A stretch of 14,370 bases of DNA from Casimicrobiaceae bacterium (GCA_955652025.1 CATPAO010000242.1:1-14370); one strand, 5' to 3'; positions 6,502-14,146 are shown, counted from the first letter of the stretch. Numbers and translations are program-made. Notes: generated by a model from the sequence alone, not told the origin.

Positions 6502-8181
6502 ATGCCAACGATTCGTTGGCCGATGTCAGGCTCCGCGCTGATGGTATGCCTGGCCGCCCTGCTCGCGGGCACCTGGACGCACGAGGCTAACGGCGACAAA
6601 AAAACCGTCTGCACGATCACGGTCAATTCCGCGGACGAAAAGGAGGCGTTTCGCCGAAGCTTGCCACCGGACAAGTTTCAGTTCGTCGAGCTGGTCGAGC
6701 GAGGCCGGCCAGATTGGCTGGCATCGGCCTGCCAACAACGAATTCGCTGCGATGTCCTCGTCATCTCCGGCCACTACGACGGCGGAAACGAGTTCTTCTC
6801 CGAGCACGTCGAGGCGCACGAATTCCTTCCCGTCGACGAGATGGAGCGCGCCTCATGCAGCAACTCGTGCTCGACGTTGTTTTCGCAGTTGAAGGAAGTC
6901 TATCTATTCGGCTGCAACACGCTGAATCCCGAGCGGCAAAATGCAGTTGCCGCCGAGATCGCACGAAATCTCGTTCTCGCCGGGCACCCGCAAGCCGACG
7001 CCGAACGTCTCGCGCACGTATTGAGCGCTCGCTATGGCGATAGCAGCCGCGATCGCATGCGGCAAATTTTTCCGAACGTGCCGGCGATTTATGGCTTTTC
7101 ATCGGTTGCGCCGCTCGGACCGGTTGCGGCATTCAACTTGAGCCGCTACTTTCAGTCCGGAATCGGCGAAGTCGCGAGCGGACGCGCAAGCTCAAGACTG
7201 ATCGGACACTTCCCCGGCCACTCATTGACCTTGACCAGCGGCTTGAACGGCCCCGATCCACAGGCGAGCTATCGTCGCGACATCTGTCAGTTCTCGAGTG
7301 ATCAGCTGTCGCCGGCACAAAAGGTCGCGTTCGTGCATCAGATCCTCGGGCGTGAGATGGCGGAAGTGCGGATCTTTCTCGACCGTATCGAACGATATAC
7401 AGCGTCGCTTCGAGACGTCGACCGGGAAGCATCAGCGGTATCGCAGCAGCTCGACGAGATTGCGCATGACGAGCGGGCACGGTCCCGCTATTTGGAATTC
7501 GCGAGGAACGCCGACTCCCCCACCGCTCGAGCCCGTATGTTGAAGCTGGCGCACAGCCTCGGCTGGCTAACGCCCGCGGACTTGCGTGCGGAATTGATGC
7601 GGACGATCGGGGATTCCCTCACCCGAAATTCTGTCGGCCTGGCCGAGGTCGATCTGGCGTGCACGCTCAATCAAGACCATCAGCTGGACGATGAGCTTCA
7701 CCGCCTGCAACTGTCGCCGGCGCAGGCGGATAGGGCTGCGAGTGCAGCCGTCCTCTCATGCCTGGGAAGCACCGAGAGTCATGCGCGGATTCTGCGCGCG
7801 CTCAGCAGTTCAAACGATGATGACGTGCAGGTCGCGCAGGTGTATTTGCGCCACCGTCCGATCGCCGATGCAGACGAGCTTCGCGCGGTCACCGAAGGCG
7901 TCGCGCGAATGACCGACGCGAAAGCACAGGCCCGCGCGTTGGACACGCTTGCAGGCCAGCGGATCACCGACCGCCAAAGCCTGGAAGATCTGACGCGTCT
8001 GTTCGCGCGGGCCGGGTCAGTCGGCGTTCAACTGGCAATCGCCGGCATTTTGCTCCGCTCCGACTACCAAATGATCGCAAGCGCCGACCTTCTGCAATTG
8101 CTGAGGCAATATCGTCGCAAGTCGTCGAACAGCGAGGACATGGTCGACGTCCTGATTCGGCGCGTCCAGGCGCTGCTCTAA
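6502..8181 (+). CDS. Exported caspase/CHAT-like protein with helical C-terminus, paralog A
   Basis: I do not recognise a named family. The 559-residue protein begins with a signal peptide (hydrophobic SALMVCLAALLAG). The mature N-terminal part alternates strands and helices. A hydrophobic strand ends in a His (VLVISGHYDGG, His91) and the next strand ends in a Cys (EVYLFGCNTLN, Cys138). That is the arrangement of the catalytic pair in clan CD peptidases such as caspases and CHAT proteins. IYGFSSVAPLG near 207-217 could be the following core strand. From about residue 270 the protein is alpha-helical with HEAT-like spacing (DVQVAQVYL, ARALDTLA, QLAIAGILL). Eight further mature cysteines could form disulfides in the periplasm. 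The ATG at codon 8 of the longest frame is chosen because GAAGG lies 9 nt upstream. The paralog B follows after 148 bp. Confidence 0.85.
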   Translation: MPTIRWPMSGSALMVCLAALLAGTWTHEANGDKKTVCTITVNSADEKEAFRRSLPPDKFQFVELVERGRPDWLASACQQRIRCDVLVISGHYDGGNEFFSEHVEAHEFLPVDEMERASCSNSCSTLFSQLKEVYLFGCNTLNPERQNAVAAEIARNLVLAGHPQADAERLAHVLSARYGDSSRDRMRQIFPNVPAIYGFSSVAPLGPVAAFNLSRYFQSGIGEVASGRASSRLIGHFPGHSLTLTSGLNGPDPQASYRRDICQFSSDQLSPAQKVAFVHQILGREMAEVRIFLDRIERYTASLRDVDREASAVSQQLDEIAHDERARSRYLEFARNADSPTARARMLKLAHSLGWLTPADLRAELMRTIGDSLTRNSVGLAEVDLACTLNQDHQLDDELHRLQLSPAQADRAASAAVLSCLGSTESHARILRALSSSNDDDVQVAQVYLRHRPIADADELRAVTEGVARMTDAKAQARALDTLAGQRITDRQSLEDLTRLFARAGSVGVQLAIAGILLRSDYQMIASADLLQLLRQYRRKSSNSEDMVDVLIRRVQALL

Positions 8182-8189
8182 CCGTCATC

Positions 8190-8236
8190 CCGAGCGAGAA
8201 AAGCAGGTTCCCGGACGATAGGGCGCTGTCGCTCGG
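8190..8236. other. 8-bp inverted repeat after paralog A
   Basis: CCGAGCGA (8190-8197) and TCGCTCGG (8229-8236) are perfect inverted copies around a 31-nt loop, starting 9 bp after the stop of paralog A. There is no T tract, so it is not a standard terminator. The left end, CGTCATCCCGAGCG, also resembles the beginning of a common intergenic repeat type seen in soil bacteria (from memory). Confidence 0.35.
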
Positions 8237-8286
8237 ACATATCGCCGGGCGAGTGTTACGGGGACCTGCCGTCACGGCGTCCCGCA

Positions 8287-8295
8287 TGCGATACT
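8287..8295 (+). promoter_or_regulatory. Possible extended -10 promoter of paralog B
   Basis: TGC followed by GATACT is an extended -10-like element (4 of 6 in the hexamer) 34 bp before the ATG of paralog B. No acceptable -35 box stands 16-18 bp upstream, so the call is weak. Confidence 0.22.
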
Positions 8296-8329
8296 AGCGC
8301 GCCCGATTTTTCCGCGCGCCCTACGATCC

Positions 8330-10024
8330 ATGCTCGTTTCGCCGAAAGTTGTTGTCGCCGCCGCCTTGCTCGCCTCGCTGTGCTTCCATGAAGCGCAGGC
8401 CGACAGGAAAACGGTATGCACGATCACCGTCAACTCCCCCGACGAAAAGGAAATATTTCGCCAGAGCGTCCCGGCCGATGAATTCCAGTTCGTCGAACTG
8501 GTCGAGCGAGGCCGTCCCGATTGGCTGGTATCGGCGTGCAGCGCCGGTGTCCGTTGCGACGTGCTCGTGATCTCGGGCCATTTCGATGGTGGCGACGAGT
8601 TCTACTCCGATCGGCCCGACACGCGCGAGTATCTGCCCGTCGATGAGATGGAGCGGGTGTCGTGCAGTGATTCCTGCCCGGGCTTGTTTTCCCAGCTGAA
8701 GGAGGTTTACCTCTTCGGCTGCAATACGCTCAACGGAGACGCGCAGAACACCGTATCTGCCGAGGTCGGGCGCAGTCTGCTTCGCAGCGGCCATTCACCG
8801 GCCGACGTCGAACGGTTGTCGCGCGTGTTGAATGAGCGGCACGGCGACAGCAATCGCGATCGAATGCGTCAGATCTTCGTCAACGTGCCGCTGATCTACG
8901 GCTTCTCCTCGAAGGCGCCGCTCGGAGCGACGGCCGGACCTCTGCTGGACCGCTACTTTCAATCGGGCGCAAACAACGGCGAGTCGTTTGGCCGCTCGGC
9001 GAGCGACTCCGTTGGGTATTTCGGCAGCGGGCGCGTGAATCCCAAGTTGCTCGGACTCTTTGCGGCCAGCTCGATGACTTCCGCCAGCGGGCTCAGTGAC
9101 GCGGATCCGCAGTCCGAATATCGGCGCGACGTCTGCCACTTTTCCGACAATCGTTTGTCGGCGGCGCAGAAACTCGGCTTCGTGCACGAGCTTCTGCACC
9201 GCGAGATGGCGGAGGTGCGGATGTTCCTAGGCTACATCGAAAAGTATTCCGCATCGCTCAGCGCGACCGACCGACTGGTGCCCGCGATATCGGAAGCGCT
9301 CGACGAGATCGCACGCGATCGGACCGCGCGCCAGCGTTATCTCGAATTTGCGCGCGATGCCGATGAGCCGGCGATCCGCGCTCGCATGGTGAAGCTGGCG
9401 CGTAACTTGGGCTGGCTTTCGTCGGCGGAGCTTCGCGCTGAGCTAGCACAGATAATGCGCGATCGGCTGGCGCAAAACGTCGTCGGTCCGGGCGATGTCG
9501 AACTGTTCTGTTCGCTGAATAAACACGGCGAGCTCAATGATGAGCTCGACCGGCTGCCGGCGCTGCCGGCCGGAGCGAACGCAGTCGGCCACGCCGCGGT
9601 GCTCGCGTGTTTGGGAGGGCAGAGGGGGCGGGCGCGCGTGCTGCGCGCGTTGACCAGCCCGAACGATGAAGACGTCCACATCGCGCAGGTCTACCTTCAT
9701 CATCATCCGATCGCCGATGCTGATGAGCTCCGCACGATGACCGCGGAGATTGCGCGAATGAAAGGCGCCGATGCACAGGTTCGCGCCCTCGACACGCTTG
9801 CGCACTATCAACTGTCCGACCGCGAAAGTCTCGATGCGCTGACGCGTTTGTTTCCGCTTGCCAGGTCGATCGGCGTCCAGAGGGCGATCGCCGGCGTCCT
9901 GATCCGCGCCGACTATCGCTCAATCGCGAATCCCGAGCTCGTGCGCGCACTCCGCCAGCATCGGCTCAAATCGCCGAACGGCGAAGATCTGATCGATGTT
10001 CTGATCCGCCGCCTGCAGTCCTGA
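8330..10024 (+). CDS. Exported caspase/CHAT-like protein with helical C-terminus, paralog B
   Basis: A 564-residue paralog of the preceding gene, colinear along its whole length. Over the first 60 mature residues, from KTVCTITVNS, 48 are identical to paralog A. A signal peptide ends in the AxA site HEAQA (cleavage about residue 24). The presumed catalytic pair is His84 (VISGHFDGG) and Cys131 (YLFGCNTLN). Nine mature cysteines (30, 70, 76, 112, 116, 131, 269, 394, 427) all have a counterpart in A. B has about 14 extra residues in a Ser/Gly-rich loop around 211-240. The C-terminal half is helical and HEAT-like. No Shine-Dalgarno sequence is seen before the ATG. The rnhB-like gene follows 25 bp downstream on the same strand, so the two are probably co-transcribed. 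Function unknown; a protease or a protease-derived scaffold are both possible. Confidence 0.87.
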   Translation: MLVSPKVVVAAALLASLCFHEAQADRKTVCTITVNSPDEKEIFRQSVPADEFQFVELVERGRPDWLVSACSAGVRCDVLVISGHFDGGDEFYSDRPDTREYLPVDEMERVSCSDSCPGLFSQLKEVYLFGCNTLNGDAQNTVSAEVGRSLLRSGHSPADVERLSRVLNERHGDSNRDRMRQIFVNVPLIYGFSSKAPLGATAGPLLDRYFQSGANNGESFGRSASDSVGYFGSGRVNPKLLGLFAASSMTSASGLSDADPQSEYRRDVCHFSDNRLSAAQKLGFVHELLHREMAEVRMFLGYIEKYSASLSATDRLVPAISEALDEIARDRTARQRYLEFARDADEPAIRARMVKLARNLGWLSSAELRAELAQIMRDRLAQNVVGPGDVELFCSLNKHGELNDELDRLPALPAGANAVGHAAVLACLGGQRGRARVLRALTSPNDEDVHIAQVYLHHHPIADADELRTMTAEIARMKGADAQVRALDTLAHYQLSDRESLDALTRLFPLARSIGVQRAIAGVLIRADYRSIANPELVRALRQHRLKSPNGEDLIDVLIRRLQS

Positions 10025-10049
10025 TCCCTTACGACGGAGACCGATACAC

Positions 10050-11021
10050 ATGGTACGTGGCGTCGACGAGCTATCGATCGACGAGATCCGGCAGCGCTAT
10101 CTCGAGAAGGGCGAGCTGGTATCGGCACGCGTTCTGAACCGGTTGCAGCGCGATTCTCGACAAGGCGTGCGCCGGCTGTACGTGGCGTTGAAGAAGCGCT
10201 ACGAGCGCCAGCGGGACGAGCGCCTCCGCCTGGAAGCGATGCGGCACTTCGAGTTGCTATTGTGGAAAACCGGCGTGCAGGACATTGCGGGCGTCGACGA
10301 AGTCGGCATGGGCCCGCTGGCCGGACCGGTCGTTGCCGCCGCCGTGATGTTTCCGCCCGAAACCAATATCGCGCGCGTCGACGATTCCAAAAAACTTGAT
10401 CCCTCGACGCGAACCGAGCTTGCATCGGAGATACGCGCGAAGGCGTCGGGCATTGGTCTCGGTGTCGCTTCCGTCGAGGAAATCGACAGCGTCAACATCT
10501 ACCACGCCGGTCTTCTGGCGATGCGGCGCGCCGTCGAAGCGCTGCCGCGGCGTCCGCAGCACGTGCTCGTTGACGCGCGTACCGTTCCCGGCGTCGACGT
10601 GCCGCAAAACATGTTCAACAAGGGCGACGGGATCAACTTCTCGATCGCGGCGGCTTCGATCATCGCCAAGACGGTGCGCGACCGCATGATGGAAGCGCTC
10701 GACCGCGAGTATCCGGGATATGGGTTCGCCGTTCACAAGGGCTACGGCACGCCGGAGCATCGCCAGGCGCTGCGAGAGCTCGGCCCGTCGGCGGTCCATC
10801 GCAAGTCCTTCCCGGTGATGCACGAGCTGCAGGGCGAATACTCGGCGCTCTTTTACGCGCTGAAGGCGCAGCTCGAGGCGGCGCGCACGCGCGTTGCGCT
10901 CGATGAGCTCGAGACTGCGCTTCGCGCACAAGGGGCCGAGCTCGCAGAACAGGAATGCAAGAAGCTCAAGTTGCTGGTCGCCCGTCGCTGGAAAGTGATA
11001 GGCAACGGGGCAGCGCAGTGA
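10050..11021 (+). CDS. rnhB: RNase HII, long form with Bacillus-like N-terminal extension and GMG motif
   Basis: RNase HII cleaves RNA in DNA-RNA hybrids and incises at single ribonucleotides in DNA. The nuclease core runs from about 78 to 270. The four acidic residues are present: Asp83 and Glu84 (GVDEVGMGPLAGP), Asp175 (VLVDAR) and Asp211 (IIAKTVRDRMM); Tyr232 in HKGYGTPEH is the conserved Tyr. The usual GRG substrate-recognition motif is GMG (86-88). Residues 1-77 are a helical extension (SIDEIRQRYL, DSRQGVRRL) like that of Bacillus RnhB and unlike the short proteobacterial enzyme. About 50 residues at the C-terminus form a charged helix. At 323 residues it is well above the usual 200-260. 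A GGAGA site lies 9 nt before the ATG. The gene is outside the usual lpxB-rnhB context, so it may be a second, transferred copy. Confidence 0.92.
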   Translation: MVRGVDELSIDEIRQRYLEKGELVSARVLNRLQRDSRQGVRRLYVALKKRYERQRDERLRLEAMRHFELLLWKTGVQDIAGVDEVGMGPLAGPVVAAAVMFPPETNIARVDDSKKLDPSTRTELASEIRAKASGIGLGVASVEEIDSVNIYHAGLLAMRRAVEALPRRPQHVLVDARTVPGVDVPQNMFNKGDGINFSIAAASIIAKTVRDRMMEALDREYPGYGFAVHKGYGTPEHRQALRELGPSAVHRKSFPVMHELQGEYSALFYALKAQLEAARTRVALDELETALRAQGAELAEQECKKLKLLVARRWKVIGNGAAQ

Positions 11022-11107
11022 TAAGCGGTCAACGGAAGGTGCTTGTCACATTGATTTCGCAATAGGCGCGCGTCAGGCGCGTGTTCGATGATCTGACGCT
11101 TCGGCGT
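11009..11107 (+). pseudogene. Decayed duplicate of the BON gene 3' end
   Basis: Read in the frame starting at 11009, this stretch gives GSAVISGQRKVLVTLISQ, a TAG, then ARVRRVFDDLTLRR. It aligns without gaps to the last 33 residues of the BON protein (GCVRKSAQRKALVILVSQ, then QPRVERVFEELTLRR). The CAG codon of the intact gene is TAG here, and the intact gene's stop TAG is TAC (11108-11110). Weak similarity runs on to a shared GACGTCCGAGA-type stretch near 11129. The first 13 bases overlap the end of the rnhB-like gene. No start or signal peptide is present, so it is a remnant. The rest of the gap to 11244 shows nothing else. Confidence 0.85.
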
Positions 11108-11244
11108 TACGGACCGATCCGGCAAAAGACGTCCGAGATAACCGGCGCGGGCCACCGCGGGGTATTCATCTCGGACAGTTATTACGTCGACGCGTGCCGA
11201 CATGGCCAAATTCAAAATAGGTGGCCGCGCCGATGGAATAACGA

Positions 11245-13296
11245 TCAATCTTCTTCGTGCTTCCGATGCTTCGCGTATTCCGTCGCGAGCTGCTGCTGCA
11301 GATTGGGCGGCGCCTGCTCGTAGTGCGAAAGCTCCATCGTCCACGCGCCCTGTCCGCCGGTCATCGATTTCAATCGCGCCGCGTAGCCGTCGAGCTCGGA
11401 AAGCGGCGCCTTGCCGCCGACCGCCAGCATGCCGGCCGTCAACGTATTGGTGCCGGTCACTTGACCCCGCCGTGACGACAAGTCGCCGGTGACGTCGCCC
11501 ATCGTCGACGCCGGGCAGTTGATCTCCACGCCGACGATCGGCTCCAGCACGATCGGCCGCGCTTTTGCGATCGCGTCGAGGAACGCCTTCTTGCCGGCCG
11601 AGACGAATGCCACTTCCTTCGAATCGACCGGGTGATATTTGCCGTCGTAGACGATCACGCGCACGTCCTGGAGCGGGAAACCCGCGACGGGCCCTTCAGC
11701 GAGCACGTGCTCGACCCCTTTTTTCACCGCAGGGATCAGCGTGTTCGGAATCGCGCCGCCCTTCACCTGGTCGACGAATTCGAACCCGCTGCCGCGCAGC
11801 AGCGGCTCGATCTTGAGAAAGACCTCGCCGAACTGCCCGGCGCCGCCTGTCTGCTTCTTGTGCCGGTGATGGCCCTCCGCTTTGGCGGTGATCGTCTCGC
11901 GATACGGCACGCGCGGCGGGCGCGTCTCGACCTCGAGCTTGAACTGGCTCCCCATCCGCTCGAACACCGAGCGCAAATGCAGCTCGCCCAAGCCGCGCAG
12001 CACCGTTTCGTTGACCGCGGGATCGTGCTCGGCGCGAAGCGTCGGATCCTCGGCCGTCATCTTGTGCAGAACGTCGGAAATCCGCTGCTCGTCGCCGCGC
12101 CGCTTCGGCGTGATCGCGAAGCCATGCATCGGCACCGGGAACTCCAGCGGCCGCATGTGGATGTGATCCTCGTCGTGCGAATCGTGCAGCACGCAGTCGA
12201 ACACGATGTCGTCGACCTTGGCGACCGCGGCGATGTCGCCCGGCAGCGCCTGGTCGATCTCGACGTATTTCGCACCCTGCAGCATGAACAGATGCGCAAC
12301 CTTGAACGACTTGCGGCCATCGCCGACGAAAAGCTGCGTATCTTTCGTGACAGTTCCCTGATGGACGCGGAAGACGCCCAACCGGCCGACGAAAGGATCC
12401 ATGACCACCTTGAAGACGTGGGCGAGCACGTGTCTCTTCGGGTCGGGCGCCGATCGGAACTCGACGGCGTTGGCGCCCTCGCCCTTGTAGAAAAGCGGCG
12501 GATTGCCTTCCAGCGGGCTAGGCGCCAGCTTCACCAGGATATCGGAGAGCTCGGCCACGCCGGCACCGGTGCGCGCCGACACGAAGCACACCGGCACGAG
12601 GTGACCTTCACGCAACGCCTTCTCGAACGGAGCATGCAGCTCGTCCGGCGCCACCTCGCCTTGCTCGAGGTAGAGCGACATCAACGCCTCGTCGACCTCG
12701 ACGACCTGATCGACGAGCGCGCGGTGCGCATCGGCGACCGACGAGAAATCGCTTTCGCCGGACGGATTGAAAAAGCAGTCGACGACACGCTTGCCGCCGT
12801 CCGCCGGAAGGTTGATCGGCAGACACTCTTTGCCGAACGTCTGCTGGACCGCGGCGAGCGTGCCGGGAAGGTCGACGTTCTCCGCATCGATCTTGTTGAT
12901 GACGATGAGGCGGCAAAGTCCACGCTTCGCCGCCCATTCCATCATCCGCGACGTGATCATCTGGATGCCGGCGCCAGCGTTCACCACCACCGCCGCCGTC
13001 TCCACGGCGTCGAGCGCGCCGATCGCCTGACCGATGAAATCGGGAAAGCCCGGCGTGTCGATCAGGTGAATGCGCGTCCCGCCGACCTCGAAATGCAGAA
13101 GCGAGGCGCGGAGCGAATGCTGATAGGTCTTTTCGAGGGGGTCGAAGTCGCTGACTGTCGTGCCGCGTTCGACGCTGCCGGCGGCCGGCAGGGCGCCCGC
13201 TTTGGCGAGGAGCGCCTCGGCGAGCGTGGTCTTGCCCGACGCGCCGTCACCCACCAACGCTACGGTACGAATACTCTCGGTGGCGAAGTGCGCCAT
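11245..13296 (-). CDS. fusA: Elongation factor G-like GTPase, EF-G-2 type
   Basis: A translational GTPase of 683 residues with the five-domain EF-G layout. The P loop is GDGASGKT (16-23), DTPG is at 80-83, NKID at 134-137, and the domain IV tip region is KKQTGGAGQFGEV (480-492). Two features place it with the EF-G-2 paralogs (as in Thermus) and not with the housekeeping factor. The RGITI element of switch I is absent, replaced by a KTYQHSLRASL segment (56-66). The catalytic His of DTPGH is Phe84. EF-G-2 proteins can bind GTP and ribosomes, but their cellular role is poorly defined; the normal fusA, expected next to rpsG and tuf, must be elsewhere. AAGGAGG stands 4 nt before the ATG, a strong ribosome site. 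The lipoprotein gene 73 bp upstream may share its message. Confidence 0.93.
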   Translation of the reverse strand: MAHFATESIRTVALVGDGASGKTTLAEALLAKAGALPAAGSVERGTTVSDFDPLEKTYQHSLRASLLHFEVGGTRIHLIDTPGFPDFIGQAIGALDAVETAAVVVNAGAGIQMITSRMMEWAAKRGLCRLIVINKIDAENVDLPGTLAAVQQTFGKECLPINLPADGGKRVVDCFFNPSGESDFSSVADAHRALVDQVVEVDEALMSLYLEQGEVAPDELHAPFEKALREGHLVPVCFVSARTGAGVAELSDILVKLAPSPLEGNPPLFYKGEGANAVEFRSAPDPKRHVLAHVFKVVMDPFVGRLGVFRVHQGTVTKDTQLFVGDGRKSFKVAHLFMLQGAKYVEIDQALPGDIAAVAKVDDIVFDCVLHDSHDEDHIHMRPLEFPVPMHGFAITPKRRGDEQRISDVLHKMTAEDPTLRAEHDPAVNETVLRGLGELHLRSVFERMGSQFKLEVETRPPRVPYRETITAKAEGHHRHKKQTGGAGQFGEVFLKIEPLLRGSGFEFVDQVKGGAIPNTLIPAVKKGVEHVLAEGPVAGFPLQDVRVIVYDGKYHPVDSKEVAFVSAGKKAFLDAIAKARPIVLEPIVGVEINCPASTMGDVTGDLSSRRGQVTGTNTLTAGMLAVGGKAPLSELDGYAARLKSMTGGQGAWTMELSHYEQAPPNLQQQLATEYAKHRKHEED

Positions 13297-13369
13297 GGTT
13301 CCTCCTTCGATAGCAATTCGACAGACATGTCCGATGACGGCCGCCCGCTCGCACGGCGGCGCGACGCGT

Positions 13370-13954
13370 TCAATAGTGGTGATATTCGAATGCTTGGCCC
13401 TTCCCGCGCCGCAGCGTGTCCGAAACGCGATCGCCGGCGATCAGCACCAGGCTCGCGATCTCGCACGGATAGGCCGTCGTGCGCCCGACGGTTTGCGCGC
13501 TCACTTTGCATTCGACAAAAACGGGGCCGCGTATTCCGCTCACCAGCATCTTCCGCTCGCGCGCCTCGCGGGCGAATTCCTCGGTCACCAACAGGTAGAA
13601 CTGGTTGTTGCCGGGCCGCTCGGTGGCGCTGATGACCGTCTTGCCGTCGGTGGCGGCAAGCGGCATCGAGTAGCGGCCCTCGATCGGCCGCAGATCGCCG
13701 TTGCGAAGGCCGTACAGCACGATGCTGCGGCCCTCGTATTCCTTCGGCGCCTTCAGGACCCGCGGCAGATCTTCGGTCCTGCCGAGCATGTCGGCGTAGA
13801 CGCGTGCCGGATCCGGCGCCGCCGGCTCCCCCACACTCGACGACGACATTCCCGGCCCAGTTGCCGGCCCTTGTCCGGGTGTGCTCGGCTGCGATCCGCA
13901 CGCGGAAAGCAGGAACAGCAAGACGGCAATCGTCGGCAGAACGCGGGTGGGCAT
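13370..13954 (-). CDS. Lipoprotein of unknown function
   Basis: A 194-residue protein whose N-terminus (MPTRVLPTIAVLLFLLSACG) is a lipoprotein signal peptide with lipobox LSAC, so Cys19 would be lipidated. A Ser/Pro/Gly-rich linker follows to about residue 50, then a globular part with several beta-strand segments (RSIVLYGLRNGDL, FYLLVTEEFA, GPVFVECKV). I do not recognise the family. The longest frame starts 14 codons earlier, but the ATG chosen gives the proper short basic n-region of the signal peptide. It precedes the EF-G-2 gene on the same strand. A terminator at 14085-14116 separates it from the gene upstream, so it should have its own promoter between 13955 and 14085, where I see no convincing boxes. 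Confidence 0.8.
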   Translation of the reverse strand: MPTRVLPTIAVLLFLLSACGSQPSTPGQGPATGPGMSSSSVGEPAAPDPARVYADMLGRTEDLPRVLKAPKEYEGRSIVLYGLRNGDLRPIEGRYSMPLAATDGKTVISATERPGNNQFYLLVTEEFAREARERKMLVSGIRGPVFVECKVSAQTVGRTTAYPCEIASLVLIAGDRVSDTLRRGKGQAFEYHHY

Positions 13955-14084
13955 GACAGGATTCCGAGGCAGGAGCAGGCTTCTAGCGTACCGCAACTCG
14001 CCGCACTCGGGACCCGTGACCGTTTACCATCACGGATCCGGCGATTGATAACAGACCGTCGTCCACGCGAATCGCAGCCCACAA

Positions 14085-14116
14085 AAAGACGACGGCGCGG
14101 GATTGCCGCGCCGTCG
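14085..14116 (-). terminator. Rho-independent terminator of the membrane-protein gene
   Basis: A perfect 11-bp GC-rich stem (14090-14100 with 14106-14116) with loop GATTG is followed, on the minus strand, by TCTTTTTGT. It lies 31-62 bp past the stop of the small membrane-protein gene, in the right orientation to end that transcript. Confidence 0.88.
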
Positions 14117-14146
14117 CTATACTGCTTTTGCCTTGCGATTCAGCAG

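Noticed and set aside
8240..8280. Possible third BON remnant before paralog B (GTTACGG...CGTCC)
   Set aside because: Only scattered matches to the remnant at 11100-11140; not better than expected in GC-rich DNA by eye.
11190..11244. GGCCA...TGGCC inverted repeat as terminator of the EF-G-like gene
   Set aside because: Only a 5-bp stem with a 13-nt loop and no T tract in the right place.
11632..13632. Long open frame (666 codons) on the plus strand opposite the EF-G-like gene
   Set aside because: It is the antisense shadow of a clear GTPase gene in GC-rich DNA; its translation is rich in His, Arg and Asp with no recognisable domain.
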